Assembly (NCBI GenBank): GCA_944990035.1
Contig: CALYLX010000126.1
Span: forward strand, 868,001 to 932,000
Length of the DNA stretch: 64,000 bases
Reading direction: 5' to 3'
Source of the DNA: Clitopilus passeckerianus
Lineage: Eukaryota > Basidiomycota > Agaricomycetes > Agaricales > Entolomataceae
How positions within the stretch are numbered: the first letter of the stretch is position 1; each line of letters opens with the position of its first letter. The notes under the pieces were generated by a model. That model made no database searches, was not told the origin of the DNA, and saw only the letters and a program-made list of their open reading frames with translations. The position numbers were made by a program, and so were the translations under genes. Shown here piece by piece: positions 22,927 to 34,440 of this stretch.

Positions 22927-24120
22927 CTAGGCGGTAAGAGCGCTGAGGGTGGGAGGTGCGACGGAGGGAGATCTCGAGCCTGCCGATTTACTTCTACCCC
23001 ACTTCACGCCGACCTTTGTGTTATCGACTTCCAAGCCGTTAGCCCAAGCTTGGGCAGCTGTTTCTGCCGTTGCTCGCTCTTTGAAGTTGATGAATGCACA
23101 TCGTGACTTGGCGATATGGACAACGGACTTGATGTGCGAAGCGTCTACTGAGGGTATAGACTGAAGTACGCGGGCACGAATGGAGGCTTCGTTTGAGTCG
23201 GGTGATAGGGAAGATAGGAAGAGGGAGGTCTGACGCGTAATAAGTTAGTTATGAGTTTGCCAACGGTGGGATGAATACTCACGATAGTGGTATCATCCGG
23301 GGGTTTCAATCCCTGGCTCTCCGCATTCTGCGCTAGGATCTTCTTCGCCACGGGATCGTTTCTTCCGTAATATCTATCCTGGATATTTTGTTTGGAGAGC
23401 TCATTTTCTACGGGCTTTTCGTGTCTGTATGGGCACTCGTCTCCCCGATTGCACTCTCCTTTGGCGAAGAATGAACATATATGTGGTCGGTTGCGTTTGT
23501 AGTATGGGTCTGTCCGTGCAAGCTGTTTAAGCATCTCTTTCCCTGCGGATGAGGTTCTTTGCGGGCCAAGATCTAGCCCTGATCTGTCACCAGACATCTG
23601 AACGAAGAAGTCATGTCAAGGGCTGAAGAGCCTCACCCCAGATAGGCAAACCCACCTTGGCCTCCATATTCTGAGCATAGTATTCCCTATTGATGTCGCT
23701 AGTAGGTGCATCATTCTGGACACCCAGAGCAGTATCGCGGACTTGGGTGGGCAGTCCGTATTCCAAGTCAAGAAGGCATGTCTGGCAGATGTTCTTGACC
23801 TTGGCGCAAGTTTGACAAATCACAGTTGTTTTGAAGCGCATGCCGTTGCCTGGATTCCAGCGGAAGACTGTGAATGGCCGCGCGCATGTTCCACATGATC
23901 GACCATATTCTTGCTTTGACTGTACAGCCCGTAAACATCTGAAGAATTGGATTGTTGGAGCTACACACCATCCTGACGAAAGGGTTGTCACCGAGGCCTG
24001 CAAAAAAATCTAAGTGTCCTATTTCAGCCCAAACAAGGCAGCAAACTCACAAGTCTCGCAGAGAATAGGAAAGTCGCTTTGTTCCCATCCAGCCTTGTTG
24101 ATATCAGCTTTCGGCGGCAT
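22927..24120 (-). CDS. Pre-mRNA splicing factor SLT11/ECM2 (RBM22, Cwf5)
   Basis: NineTeen-complex-related spliceosome protein contacting U6 and intron RNA at the active site. The start at 24120 gives [20 protein letters not shown] and CETC; after an intron [19 protein letters not shown] starts the paired zinc ribbons (CxxC pairs in [29 protein letters not shown]). [10 protein letters not shown] and NREYYAQNM are highly conserved. A CCCH finger follows near 23440 (C-x7-C-x5-C-x3-H, starting [11 protein letters not shown]). A C-terminal RRM includes [39 protein letters not shown] and VGVKWGRSK. It ends with [11 protein letters not shown] at 22927-22929. It diverges from MET8 with about 130 bp between starts. 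Confidence 0.94.
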
Positions 24121-24250
24121 TTTGAGCAATAGTCCTTCGGAGTAGCAGGCAAACGTTGGGTGATCGAGCCAAGTTCTAAATTGGCGGCTGTGCTGCACCT
24201 CTCTGACGATGAATGCTGACAAATCCTCAGGCAATAATCTTGAGCCCACC

Positions 24251-25071
24251 ATGCAGAACGTCGGCGTCGGCGGAGGGTCCTTGCTCATCGCATGGCAGCT
24301 CAAGGACAAGACCGTTCTCATTGTTGGTGGAGGGGAAGTTGCTTCTCAAAGGATTGACTCTCTCCTTGTCACCGATGCGAAGCTGGTTGTTGTATGCCCG
24401 TCGGAGGGTCTCAATCCTCGTTCAAAACGACTCATTGGAGAGTATCAACACATAACACACATCCCCCGCGAATTCGACGCGAATTTAGGTGACTTGGATG
24501 GGAAGGATATGGTTCTCACCGCTCTCGACGATGTAGAAGTGTCGAGAGAAATCGTCAGGCTTTGCAGAACTGCAAAGATCCCAGTCAATGCCGCTGACAT
24601 CCCAGACTCCTGCGACTTCTATTTTGGCTCTCAAATTCGTGACGGGCCTCTACAAATTATGATTTCCACGAATGGAAATGGACCGAAAATGGCCAATCTA
24701 GTGAAAAAGAAATTGCAAGGTGCATTATCGGGTGCGGAAGGGAGAACTATCACCAATGTCGGGGAATTGAGGGCACAACTCAAGGTCAGAGCACCTGGTG
24801 TAGGTGGAGAGCTTGGGAAGAGGAGGATGAAGTGGATGTCCGCTGTGTGCAACGCATGGTCATTCGAAGAATTGGCTCAGCTCGACGAAGTCACCATCCA
24901 GAGACTTTTGGATGAAGGCTGGGAAAAGGCACGGTTCCGACCTTCAACGACCTCACAGGGCGGAAAGGATTCTCTCAGGCCAGACAAGTTGTCCCACCTC
25001 TTTCCAGTGTATTGGCCTTTGCGGCGGGCGCAACATGCACACTAGCCATTATTCTCGCCCGCAGGAAGTGA
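24251..25071 (+). CDS. MET8: Siroheme synthase MET8 (precorrin-2 dehydrogenase/ferrochelatase), C-terminal frame uncertain
   Basis: Bifunctional enzyme that oxidises precorrin-2 and inserts iron to make siroheme, the cofactor of sulfite reductase. It is intronless. The preferred start at 24251 puts MQNVGVGGG before WQLKDKTVLIVGGGEVASQR (NAD-binding fold); an upstream ATG at 24209 is also in frame. VNAADIPDSCDFYFGSQIRD holds the catalytic Asp region (NxAD.PDLCDFYFG in yeast). RLLDEGWEK is followed in the same frame by 30-odd residues without family likeness (stop 25043-25045). If one A is added to the AAAA run at 24924-24927, the frame instead reads GTVPTFNDLTGRKGFSQARQ, VVPPLSSVLAFAAGATCTLA and IILARRK, a membrane-helix-like tail ending at 25071. 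I consider the second reading more likely but unproven. Confidence 0.9.
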
Positions 25072-25259
25072 ACTCCATTGTAAGCCCTCAAACTACTATG
25101 CTATACCACATACTAATACTCTATGCAGGACGATCCGTATGCCTCTGGTAGTCCAGCGTTGCGTGTGTTGCAAGATGTCTCTTCTGTAGGACATTCTGCC
25201 GGAGCTGCTTTTCCGCCATTCGAAGCCCAACCTCATTGGCTTTAGATAGACGACCATGT

Positions 25260-26654
25260 CTATGCCAAAGCTCGGTTTGCGTTGATATATCCAGTGCCAT
25301 AACATGAATAGAGTAACTGCGACGAGCCGGGCTGCGAAGGCGCAATTTTGAAGGATGTACCGAAGAACTGCTTCACATCTCTCAGGAATTGTATCCTAGA
25401 ATAGAGGCAATTAGCGAATAGACACCAACCGTTCACAAAGCGACATACGTTCTTGGTGTAGGTTCACTCATCACAACGCGACCAACATCTTCGCTTCCAA
25501 GGACCATCATAAGCAAGACCAGCGTCTGGTGTTTCCTGTCGACGCAGCCGCCATAGGACATCTCTTCGATCAAAGCACGAGTAGCCAGAAGACCAATGTC
25601 TTCTGGTGCAACCCCCGGCTGAGAGATAGCTTCGGAGCAATGAAGCGCGGAGGTTGTGGACTCCGCCAAGAGGGTGAGTGCGTAACCTGGTGATCTGGGA
25701 GGTGAGAGGATATCATGAGTGCCGTGCAAGGTCAAGAGATATATGCAACTGACTTTCCGCTTTCTGTACCCTTATAAACGTCCGAGTAAAGGTATATGTC
25801 CGGAATATATCGATTGAGGATTGACCGAGAAGCTTCAATCATCCTATTCGAGAATTGCGGATTGACGCGGACAGCATGACTAGAGTCTCATTAACTTCAG
25901 GCCAAATTGTGAAACAGTAAGATGGAACCCACGCTATGCCTCGTATCCGCTTGATTTTTCCAGGTTCCACAAAGTTCAAAGTTTTGACCTGCTTAACGAT
26001 TGGGCAGAGAAAGTTGACTTCTCCACCGCCGTCAGGAGATGCTCCGCGTTTCTTTATTCGTAGTTCAAGGCCATCTGATATACCAAAAGGTTGCAGATGA
26101 GGCAAGGTCACAGTCCGTATGAGATCTGCCTAGAATTCTGTAAGACATGCAGGATTGAAGATATAGTGCACGAACCGAGAGGTCATTATCATCCGTTGTG
26201 ATACCCCTCAGGGTTAGGTTCATGGGTGCTTTTGAAAACGGGGCTATCATCACAATTAGCTCGAGAAAGTAGCCAACTGAACGAGAGAGTGGGCAGTCAT
26301 GGGTTACGCTGCCTCCAGATATTATTCCTGGTTTTAGAAGAATAGTGGTACCTGTTTCGGAGTCAATGAATGCCATATTCGTTCATAATTCAGCATACGC
26401 ACCAGTGACTGATATCTCAATGACTGTGCCATTGGTGACCTTTTCTACGAGCCTGAGCAAGCCGACCTCGAAATCTGACCTCAAAGGGAGTTTAGCTGAG
26501 AATTGACCGGGAAATGGTGATCCTCACCTCTCAAGCCAGGATTCTTGTCTTCTGTTCGTATTTTGTCTATTCTCAGATGCTTTCCACTGAGAATTGAGAG
26601 CACTAGACGGTGCCGAAGGTGATTGTGGCCGCTGAATTGTAGAACACTGCTCAT
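25260..26654 (-). CDS. RCL1: RCL1, RNA 3'-terminal phosphate cyclase-like protein (U3 snoRNP)
   Basis: Nucleolar protein bound by the GTPase Bms1 and required for early 18S rRNA processing; it resembles RNA cyclases but is not an active cyclase. The start at 26654 gives MSSVLQFSGHNHLRHRLVLS and ILSGKHLRIDKIRTEDKNPG. Further exons give LKPGIISGGSVTHDCPLSRS, VGYFLELIVMIAPFSKAPMN, LTLRGITTDDNDLSV, and RIKKRGASPDGGGEVNFLCP. The C-terminal section includes SPGYALTLLAESTTSALHCS, EEMSYGGCVDRKHQTLVLLM and TPRTIQFLRDVKQFFGTSFK. The tail reads LLYSCYGTGYINANRALA with TAG at 25260-25262, as in other Rcl1 proteins. Several GT-AG introns. Confidence 0.94.
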
Positions 26655-26757
26655 GGTTGCAGCAAAAAAGTTGATTATGTAACGGCGATTACTCTTGCCA
26701 TAATTACCACCGCGTCGATCATTGGCCTCAACTGCTGTGACGGTTGACTCTTAACAG

Positions 26758-28418
26758 ATGGCGGCCACAGAAACAAACGACTGGCAGGGACGTTATTATC
26801 ACATTGACCAAGTGCTTGACAAGCCAGGTCCTAGAACAGATCCCAGCTTCCTGGCTGGAGATGGAGTACGTTTCTGCAGCCCAGGGCTAGACGCGTTACT
26901 AACGCGTTTCGATCGTCTTGTTAGGTCAAGGAATTTCTGAGAAACCAGGCTAAAATCCTTGTTATTGGTGCTGGTGGACTTGGATGCGAGATTCTGGCAA
27001 ATCTTGCTTTGACTGGATTCAAGGACATCCATGTCATTGATATGGATACTATCGATATCAGTAATCTAAACCGACAATTCCTGTTCAGGTATGGGCCTGA
27101 TTGATGTTTGGAAAGTGTGTACTTATGCTCATCTTCTTTCAGACAGAAGGATGTAGGAAAGTCAAAGGCCACAGTTGCTGCCGAGTTCATCATGAAACGC
27201 GTGCCAGGAGTCATTGTCACACCGTCAGTCAATGCAACCCTCTCCTACCCCACCTACGTGCGCTCATGCTCGTCTTGAAATTACAGGTACTTTGGCAAGA
27301 TCCAAGACAAGGACGAGGACTACTACATGCAGTTCAACCTTGTCATCTGTGGCTTGGATTCGGTGGAGGCTAGGCGGTGGATGAGTGCCACCCTAGTCAA
27401 CATGGTGGATCCAGAGAACCCAGAAAGTTTGAAGCCCATCATAGACGGAGGAACTGAAGGTCAGTCACTACATGCGCCTAACTGGTCCATTCACCAACGC
27501 CACTTTGATAGGTTTCAAGGGCCAAGCCCGAGTCATACTCCCGACGATCACCTCATGCTACGAATGCTCGCTTGACATGCTCAACAAGCAGACGGCCTTT
27601 CCCATTTGTACGATCGCAAACACCCCACGTCTCCCCGAACACTGTATAGAATGGGCCTCAGTTCTAGAGTGGCCCCGTGTACACGGTGGTATGTTTCATC
27701 ATACAATTCTGCCCTACAGCCACTCACGAGCCAATAGATAAGAAGCTAGACACAGATGATCCAGAACATATTACATGGCTTTACAAGGTTGCCTCTGCGC
27801 GAGCCAAGGAGTTCAACATCGAGGGTGTGACCTGGACATCGACTCAGGGTGTTGTCAAGAACATCATCCCCGCTATTGCATCGACCAATGCCATCATCGC
27901 AGGTAAGTCTTTGAAACCAACCCTTGATGCAAAACTACATAATGTTATTTAGCGGCATGTTGCAATGAAGCGTTCAAGATTGCAACGAGCTCTGCGGCTT
28001 ACCTCAACAACTATTTCATGCTGATTGGTACCGAGGGTGTATATTCATACACCTTCGAGCATGAGAAGCGTGAAGACTGTCCTGTATGCGGTGGTGAATC
28101 GATGGAAATCTCGATTAGCAAGGACTTTACTCTGGAACAACTTATCGAGATGCTCATCGAGAAACAGGATGTGTGAGTACCACTTCTTCAATGCACCGCC
28201 TCAAAGGACACACTGACGCCGTGCATAGTCAAATCAAGAAACCCTCACTTTCGACACCAACAGCTCAGTTGTACCTTCAAGCACCTCCACAACTGGAGAA
28301 GGTAACCCGCCCCAATCTCGAGAAGAAGGTCTCAGAGCTTGTACCTGGAGGAGGCGAGATTACAGTGACTTCGACATCGTTGCCTTTCAGCCTTAGTCTG
28401 AGTGTCTCCTACACATAG
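26758..28418 (+). CDS. UBA3: NEDD8-activating enzyme E1 catalytic subunit UBA3
   Basis: With Ula1/APP-BP1 it activates NEDD8/Rub1 for cullin neddylation. The start at 26758 gives [20 protein letters not shown]. Exons in order provide the adenylation motif [37 protein letters not shown], and [20 protein letters not shown]. The catalytic cysteine lies in [20 protein letters not shown], preceded by the zinc-site cysteines of [10 protein letters not shown] second CxxC (CPVCGGESM) completes the zinc site. The C-terminal ubiquitin-fold domain begins [18 protein letters not shown]. It ends SLSVSYT at 28418. The RCL1 gene diverges from it with 103 bp between starts. Confidence 0.96.
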
Positions 28419-28499
28419 CATACCTGTAATTCGGTGCAAGTTGTAATTGTACATAATAGATAGCATCATCACAAGAGGTGGAGAGATGAATGAGTCGCA

Positions 28500-30580
28500 T
28501 TATCTGTAAATAATACGAATTCTCCCAAAATCCCCATTGCCTTGGCCTCCCCCTGCAGCGACCAGCCATTTTTCCAGAACGGGCCATCCCGCCTCGAAAC
28601 GGACCGACAGCTCATCTGTATGGTGTTCTCCGTTTAGCAGTTCCAAGAGCTCGACTGGATAAGGGCGTATGCCTTGATTGCTGGCTTGTGAGCCGGCTGT
28701 TGCAGACGATGTCCATCCCGCTCTCGAGCGTAGCATGGCGCCGGAAGGCGGTAAATGGATTGGCTTAGGCGGGATGGGTGAACTCGGAGGAGCGATTGGA
28801 GTGATCAACGACGACCGCCGTGAGCCTGGTCGGCGGGAGATGATATCTTGCAATGCAGCGGTCGCATCCTCCTTGCCCTGAGGATAAATCCACGAAGTGC
28901 GAGGGCTAGATAACCCATTGGAGCTGCCCCCTGATTGATGTCCATCTCGAGTTCGCAACTGTTCTAGCACACGCTCAGCAGCGCTCGTACGCCTAGTGCG
29001 ATTGATAGATACAGATGCTGCTAGCATTGCGTATGCCGCGGGATGAGCACCTTGGGGAAGATCCTGTAGCGTCGGGTGGACCATGGCCGCCGCACTGATT
29101 TCTGGACTGGGCGGCTGGGCAGAAGAGGTCGTTGGAGATCGCTGTCGGGTTATTGGTCCAGCAGAATGATTCGCGTCTGTGTATGGAGGCGAGGAAGTGT
29201 ACGGAGGGAATCGAACGGGAGTGATCGTCGTAGACAGGCTGTCATTCCGTTTTCTTGCAAAGGAGGACGCTGAAACTTGGGAGTCTGTGAATTGGGAAGA
29301 CTGGGAAGGATCCAGGGAAAGGAGCACCGGCCATCGGTGTACTCTGCGCAAGAAGCCCTTGATTACACCAAAGCTGGTAAATCGACGAGGATCTATACCG
29401 AGTTGGGCCACATTGTGGGCTTCCATCCACTCTAAAACAGTTTTCCCTGGCTTGAATCTTGAGTAGAGACGCAATAACTGTGGCCAGTCGGGTATACGGT
29501 GACCCGACTTGGTTACATATGGCCCGCATTCGTCTCGGACATGGGTCTCATCCGCTAACCACTGGACGTTACGAGAGAGCGTATACATGTTGGAATACTG
29601 GAAGATATCAATCGTCATAATGACTTGATAGAATCTATATGGGTAATCAGCCATGCGAACCGTCAGGTAAAGGTAGAAAGTCGCACAAGAGGTGGGAGAT
29701 TGCTTGTCGCGTCAAGACAATATCGCAGTCTGCTAGGTGGGCAATCCGACTAACATGGTTTGTTCCATCTATGAATTTGCAGGCCTGCACTTCGAATTAA
29801 CAAAGGTACCTTTCGAAGAAATGGTAGGCACACCTTGACCAGTGTGAGGTCCCAATTATCCTCAACTCTTCGTGTAATGTTGATAAGAGCCAATGGCACC
29901 ATCCAATCCTTGACTTGAGGCGGGTTGGGGTAGAAGGGGAATATCTTGAGTTCGATAGAATTAAATCGATCTATCGGGATGGAAGTCTCTGAGTACGAGT
30001 TGAGGTCTTCGTATAGTTGCTCCAAGATAGATTGTAGGGCTGCCGAGGAATCAGGGTTGGATAGAAACGCAGACTCTTTCTTGAGCGTGTTGATTAGCAT
30101 TATTTCGGAGGAAGGGCCAGCAGGCATGCTCACCTCACAGTCTGTGAGGACTCTGCTTATTTTTCGAACTATTGGTTCATAGCAACTAAGGTCCGCAGAA
30201 CGTTCAAAGACAAAGCAGAGGTTATACTCGAAGTAATTCCTCAGGTAATATGTTCCTCTCAACAGCATAGGAAACCCAATGATACGATGATTCTTTGTAG
30301 AGCAAATCACCAACTGGCCACACAGAACATGTACTGGGATGACATATTTCGAGATATCATCGAAATGAAACAATGCCTTGCCCAAGACTGAGGCGGAACG
30401 AGCGGAACGTTCGCGGTGTAAGGATGGCGCTGGATCCACCGGGGACGACGGGGTGAAAGCATTGTCAGACGTTGCAATCAGGCCTTCTGGCACCTGGTAG
30501 ACAATCTTTGGCCCTTGTTGGTTGTCGAAGACGGCATAGAAGACGGACTGAATACGGGGGAGGAAAGAGTCTGAAGTCAT
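28500..30580 (-). CDS. NPR2: NPR2 (NPRL2), GATOR1/SEACIT subunit, TORC1 regulator
   Basis: Npr2 with Npr3 and Iml1 forms the GTPase-activating complex that switches TORC1 off on amino-acid shortage. The start at 30580 gives MTSDSFLPRIQSVFYAVFDN and QQGPKIVYQVPEGLI. The longin-type N-lobe continues with FHFDDISKYVIPVHVLCGQL, HRIIGFPMLLRGTYYLRNYF and EYNLCFVFERSADLSCYEPI. Later exons give SIELKIFPFYPNPPQVKDWM and, after the gap at 29655-29750, MADYPYRFYQVIMTIDIFQY. A Ser/Pro-rich disordered region (28680-29250) interrupts the C-terminal helical part, which ends DGEHHTDELSVRFEAGWPV then YR, stop at 28500. Starts of NPR2 and OGG1 are only 67 bp apart. Confidence 0.95.
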
Positions 30581-30647
30581 GTCATGGCGCTAATCAAAGT
30601 TCTACCGCGACTGCTAAGTTACATATTTTCACGCTACGACCACCACC

Positions 30648-32000
30648 ATGGCCACGACGCTGGCTGCATTCAAGTCTTTACCTCTGCCGATAGTGCAGCT
30701 TTCTCTCGCTGTGGTGCTCAAATGCGGCCAATCATTTCGCTGGTCTATCGTTTCAGTGAAAGACGACACAGAATATAGGCTTTGCCTACGCGATCGCGTA
30801 GTTTGCTTGCGACAGAATCCTACAACTCTATTCTACCGCGCCGTATATCCGGACCCCCAGCCATCTCCTACTCAGCTTGCTATAAAGGAGGCAGAAATAC
30901 TGTGCTGGATACAAGACTATTTTCAGCTTGATGTTGACCTAGCTACACTGTACAGTGACTGGGCCGTGCGCGACCCCGTCTTTGCGAAGTTACAATCCAG
31001 GTTCGAAGGCATTAGGATTCTCAGGCAAGATCCATGGGAAAACCTCATCTCGTACGCTCTCCAGTCCCTTTAAATTTTGACCTTTGCTCAGCCTTCATGG
31101 TCCAGTTTTATATGTTCATCAAACAATAATATATCCCGTATAACGAAGATGGTTCAGAATCTCTGCACTCATTACTCTCCGCAGCTTCTGTCACTCCCAG
31201 AAGATGGTACAAGCTACCACCCATTCCCTCCGCCATCCGCACTCGCTCAGCCTTCCGTCGCTGGTGCCCTCCGCTCACTAGGCTTTGGCTACCGTGCTGA
31301 TTTTATTCAACGCACTGCCAAAATGCTCGTGGATGAACATTCGGCCACTCCTGATGCTCCAGAGACGTGGCTAGCGGGGCTCCGAAAGAAAACAACGGTC
31401 GAAGCCAGGGAAGAACTTCTAAAATTTGTTGGAGTTGGACGGAAGGTTGCAGATTGCGTCCTCCTAATGAGTCTAGACAAGGTTTGTGACGTTTACTCTT
31501 TTCATTGCCCATTTATCTGAGCCATTGCTGCAGAAGGAGGTTATACCCGTTGACACCCACGTATATCAGATTGCCGCAAAACATTACGGTGTCAAAGTTG
31601 CAGGTGCTTCAGGGAAGAAAGTCACAATGTCACCCAAAATATATGACGATGTGAGCTCCAAGCTCTTCAAAGTGTGGGGTGACTATGCTGGCTGGGCACA
31701 TTCTGTGAGTTTCTAGCAGGCTGTATCCGAAATGCAGTACTGAATCTGCACAAGGTCTTATTCACAGCAGACTTGAAATCCTTCTCGTCCTATAACCTCG
31801 GGTCCCCTGGTCGCATCGAACTACCCTCACCATCCAAAAACGGAATATTACCTACACCCCCAATGACCCCATTGCCTTCACCTCTGAAGAGAAACCGCCA
31901 CGTGGTGGAGAGTGAGACGGCTGTCATCACAGCTGTAGACAACGAAGACGCCACGAAAACTCTCGTCGAACGTGTTAAACGTCGAAGACGTGCTCCCTAG
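30648..32000 (+). CDS. OGG1: 8-oxoguanine DNA glycosylase/AP lyase OGG1
   Basis: Base-excision repair enzyme removing 8-oxoguanine. The start at 30648 gives MATTLAAFKSLPLPIVQLSL. VLKCGQSFRWSIV matches the LGQSFRW motif of the N-terminal domain. The second exon begins FICSSNNNISRITKMVQNLC (SNNNIxRI, base-flipping loop). The helix-hairpin-helix-GPD part reads FVGVGRKVADCVLLMSLDK, where the Lys after GVGR corresponds to the catalytic Lys249 of human OGG1, and after an intron EVIPVDTHVYQIAAKHYG supplies the catalytic Asp. WGDYAGWAHSVLFTADLKSF closes the domain. A disordered basic tail with LPTPPMTPLPSPLKRNR and RVKRRRRAP at the end probably contains the nuclear signal. TAG at 32000. Confidence 0.96.
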
Positions 32001-32332
32001 CTCATATTGGCCAATCCGCTCATTGGCAATTCGGCCCGGATACCCGTCCCCTTCAGTCACGCCAGAATTTGCATATGACAAATCAGCACGAAATCCTTGA
32101 CAAACTCACCTCGGGGATGACGGTAAATAGAATTTACATGTGGCAGAGTAGAGATCTATGGAATTTATTGACGCTGATTCAGCGGCAGCCACTGCTGAGC
32201 CATCCCCGTTTTGACAATCTCAGCTATGTGCATGACCTGTGACGCTAAAGGTATAATAATCACCGCAGATCGTCCTCAATGTAAAGATTCTCGTCTCCAA
32301 AAACCTCCTACATCTTCAAGACACGATTCATC
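32001..32332. other. Intergenic, promoter of the PNPOx-reductase gene
   Basis: 332 bp between the OGG1 stop and the next ATG. It contains ATGs at 32158 and 32211 whose frames do not join the family-matching protein and end soon. No RNA gene or repeat was seen. Confidence 0.4.
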
Positions 32333-34366
32333 ATGGCACTTAACGGCTGGCATGTCGGAGAACGCCTCATCCACCAGAAGCTGGGCCATGAAAAGGATTA
32401 CCAGATCATGAACTCCTGGCAATGGATTGCCGGTGAACTACCAGAACAGCATGCCGAATTCCATACGACTAGGCTTCCTTCATGGCCGTGACGATTCTCG
32501 ATGACTCCGCGCGCCCTTGGGGTTCGATAATTGCAGGGAGGGACGGTGAACCCGGTTTCATAAAGCGAAGCTCGCGATATGATCTCTTGACTGCGAACGT
32601 CAAACCATGGTTGGGGGATCCTTTGAACCGAAGTGTGAATTCGTACGACCCACACCACCCAATGCTGATAGCGGGTATTGGGCTCGAGTTTCCTACCCGA
32701 AGAAGAAATAAACTTGCAGGCTTGATTTCAAAACTCGACAAGACTGAGGAAGGTTACAAGTTCGATATCCAGATTAGGGAAGCCATTGGGTATGTAGCGC
32801 CTCTCTCTTCGCCCACCTGGACTGATTTTGTTCTATAGAAATTGCCCAAAATATATAAACGTCCGCGATATCGTCCCTCATCCCGACACGAAACCCTCCA
32901 TCGCCTCAGAAAATCTTGCCTTGTCTTCACAAGAGCAACTCCCAGACGAAGCCATGTCCTTCATCCTCGACTCTGACACAGTCTTCTTGGGCACTACATA
33001 TCATGCTGGCGACTCAGATGCTTTTCAATACCCTTCTCACCTCGGTATGAACCAAAGAGGAGGTAGGAAAGGCTTCATCCGAGTTCTCCCATCTGATAAA
33101 CGTACTGTCATCCTCCCGGATTTCTCAGGTAAGTCCAATACCTGGTATTCGCCAATGTGTGATTGCTAATGTACTCATACAGGAAATCGAATAATGACAT
33201 CTTTAGGCAATATCGAAGCAACTCCACGAGCGTCCCTGACCTTCATCTCATTCACAACCGGCGACATTCTTTATCTTACAGGAGACGCCAAAAATCTCGT
33301 CAACGACGATGCCCAAAAGTTGATGCCATTCCAGAATGTCCTCACCTCTGTTTATGTCACTGGGTACACTCTTGTGCACGATGCCCTTCCAGTCAGGCAG
33401 CGACCTGGCACAAAACCACAGGCCAGTCCGTACAGCCCTCCTGTACGGTTCCTCGCAGAAGAAGCACCTACAGCCACCCTGTTCAAGGATAACGAGAAAC
33501 CTTCTGTGAAGCTGGCCCGAGTTGAACTTCATAGTCCAACAATAGCCACATTTACCTGGGATGTTTCTGAAGACGTCGATATAGTACCAGGCCAAGCAGC
33601 AATCCTCGACTTCACACCGCTGCTGGGAAAGGTTCCATATCAGCATATGAGTCCACTAGCTCCTACCTCTGTCAACGACGACCGCATGAGGACATGGACC
33701 GTGTCACGGACAGAAGAGAAACGGAGGTTTTCATTGACGATGCGGCAGAAACCAGGTGGTGCAGTAACTGGTGCTTTGTTCAGCATCGCTCGCAAGTTAG
33801 CAGAGGCAAAACCAGAGCTTTTGGTTGACACCACACCCCTTGACCTATCCGTGACGCTCTCGGGGATTACAGGCGACTTCACCATTCCAAAACGTATACA
33901 GAGCGCTGTCGAAGAGGCGCAGAACGAGAAGGAGGATATGGTCAAGAAACTGCTTTGGGTGGCAGGTGGTATCGGAGTCACCCCATTCCTAGCGATGCTT
34001 CACCAGCTCCCCGATGATCAGCCCTTCAATATCAACTTTGTCCTAGCCACCCGAGAACCTGCAGTTCTTCTGGCTCTGCTAGAGCAGACGCTCCAATCCA
34101 CCAGCTCGAAACCTGCAGCCCTCACCTTGGATGTCATATCGAGCCAGCCCATACCTGATTTCTCAATCGAGGGTGTAGTGCTGCGGACACATTCAGGTCG
34201 CATCTCGGATTCCATCTTCAAGGATTTGCAGGGGGAGGGATCCAACCTTGTAGGCAGGCAAGCATTCATTTGTGGTCCAATACCGTTCGAGGAATCGGTG
34301 GTTGGAATGCTGGGTGAATTGGGAGTAGACAAGAAGAGTATTATCAGAGAAAACTTTGCGTATTAG
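32333..34366 (+). CDS. PNPOx-like flavin domain fused to ferredoxin-reductase-type FAD/NAD(P) domain; one-base frame break
   Basis: Predicted oxidoreductase, reaction unknown. The start at 32333 gives MALNGWHVGERLIHQKLGHE. The N-terminal domain carries EFHTTRLP and then, one base out of frame, MAVTILDDSARPWGSIIAGR; relatives have the continuous motif RLPFxPxTxLDxxGRPWxS, so a base appears missing in the TTCCTTC stretch (32475-32481). SLGNIEATPRASLTFISFTT and GDILYLTGDAKNL are typical of FMN-binding split barrels. From about 33480 the FR-type domain follows: VKLARVELHSPTIATFTWDV, the FAD motif MRTWTVSR, and the NAD(P) motif LLWVAGGIGVTPFLAMLHQL, then FICGPIPFEESV. No 2Fe-2S cysteine cluster is visible at the end (ENFAY, stop 34366). 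Confidence 0.85.
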
Positions 34367-34440
34367 TATCATCAACAGTGTCCTCTGTAAGTACTGTACA
34401 ATGCATTCTATAATTACAGGGTATAATCCAACTGTGACGT

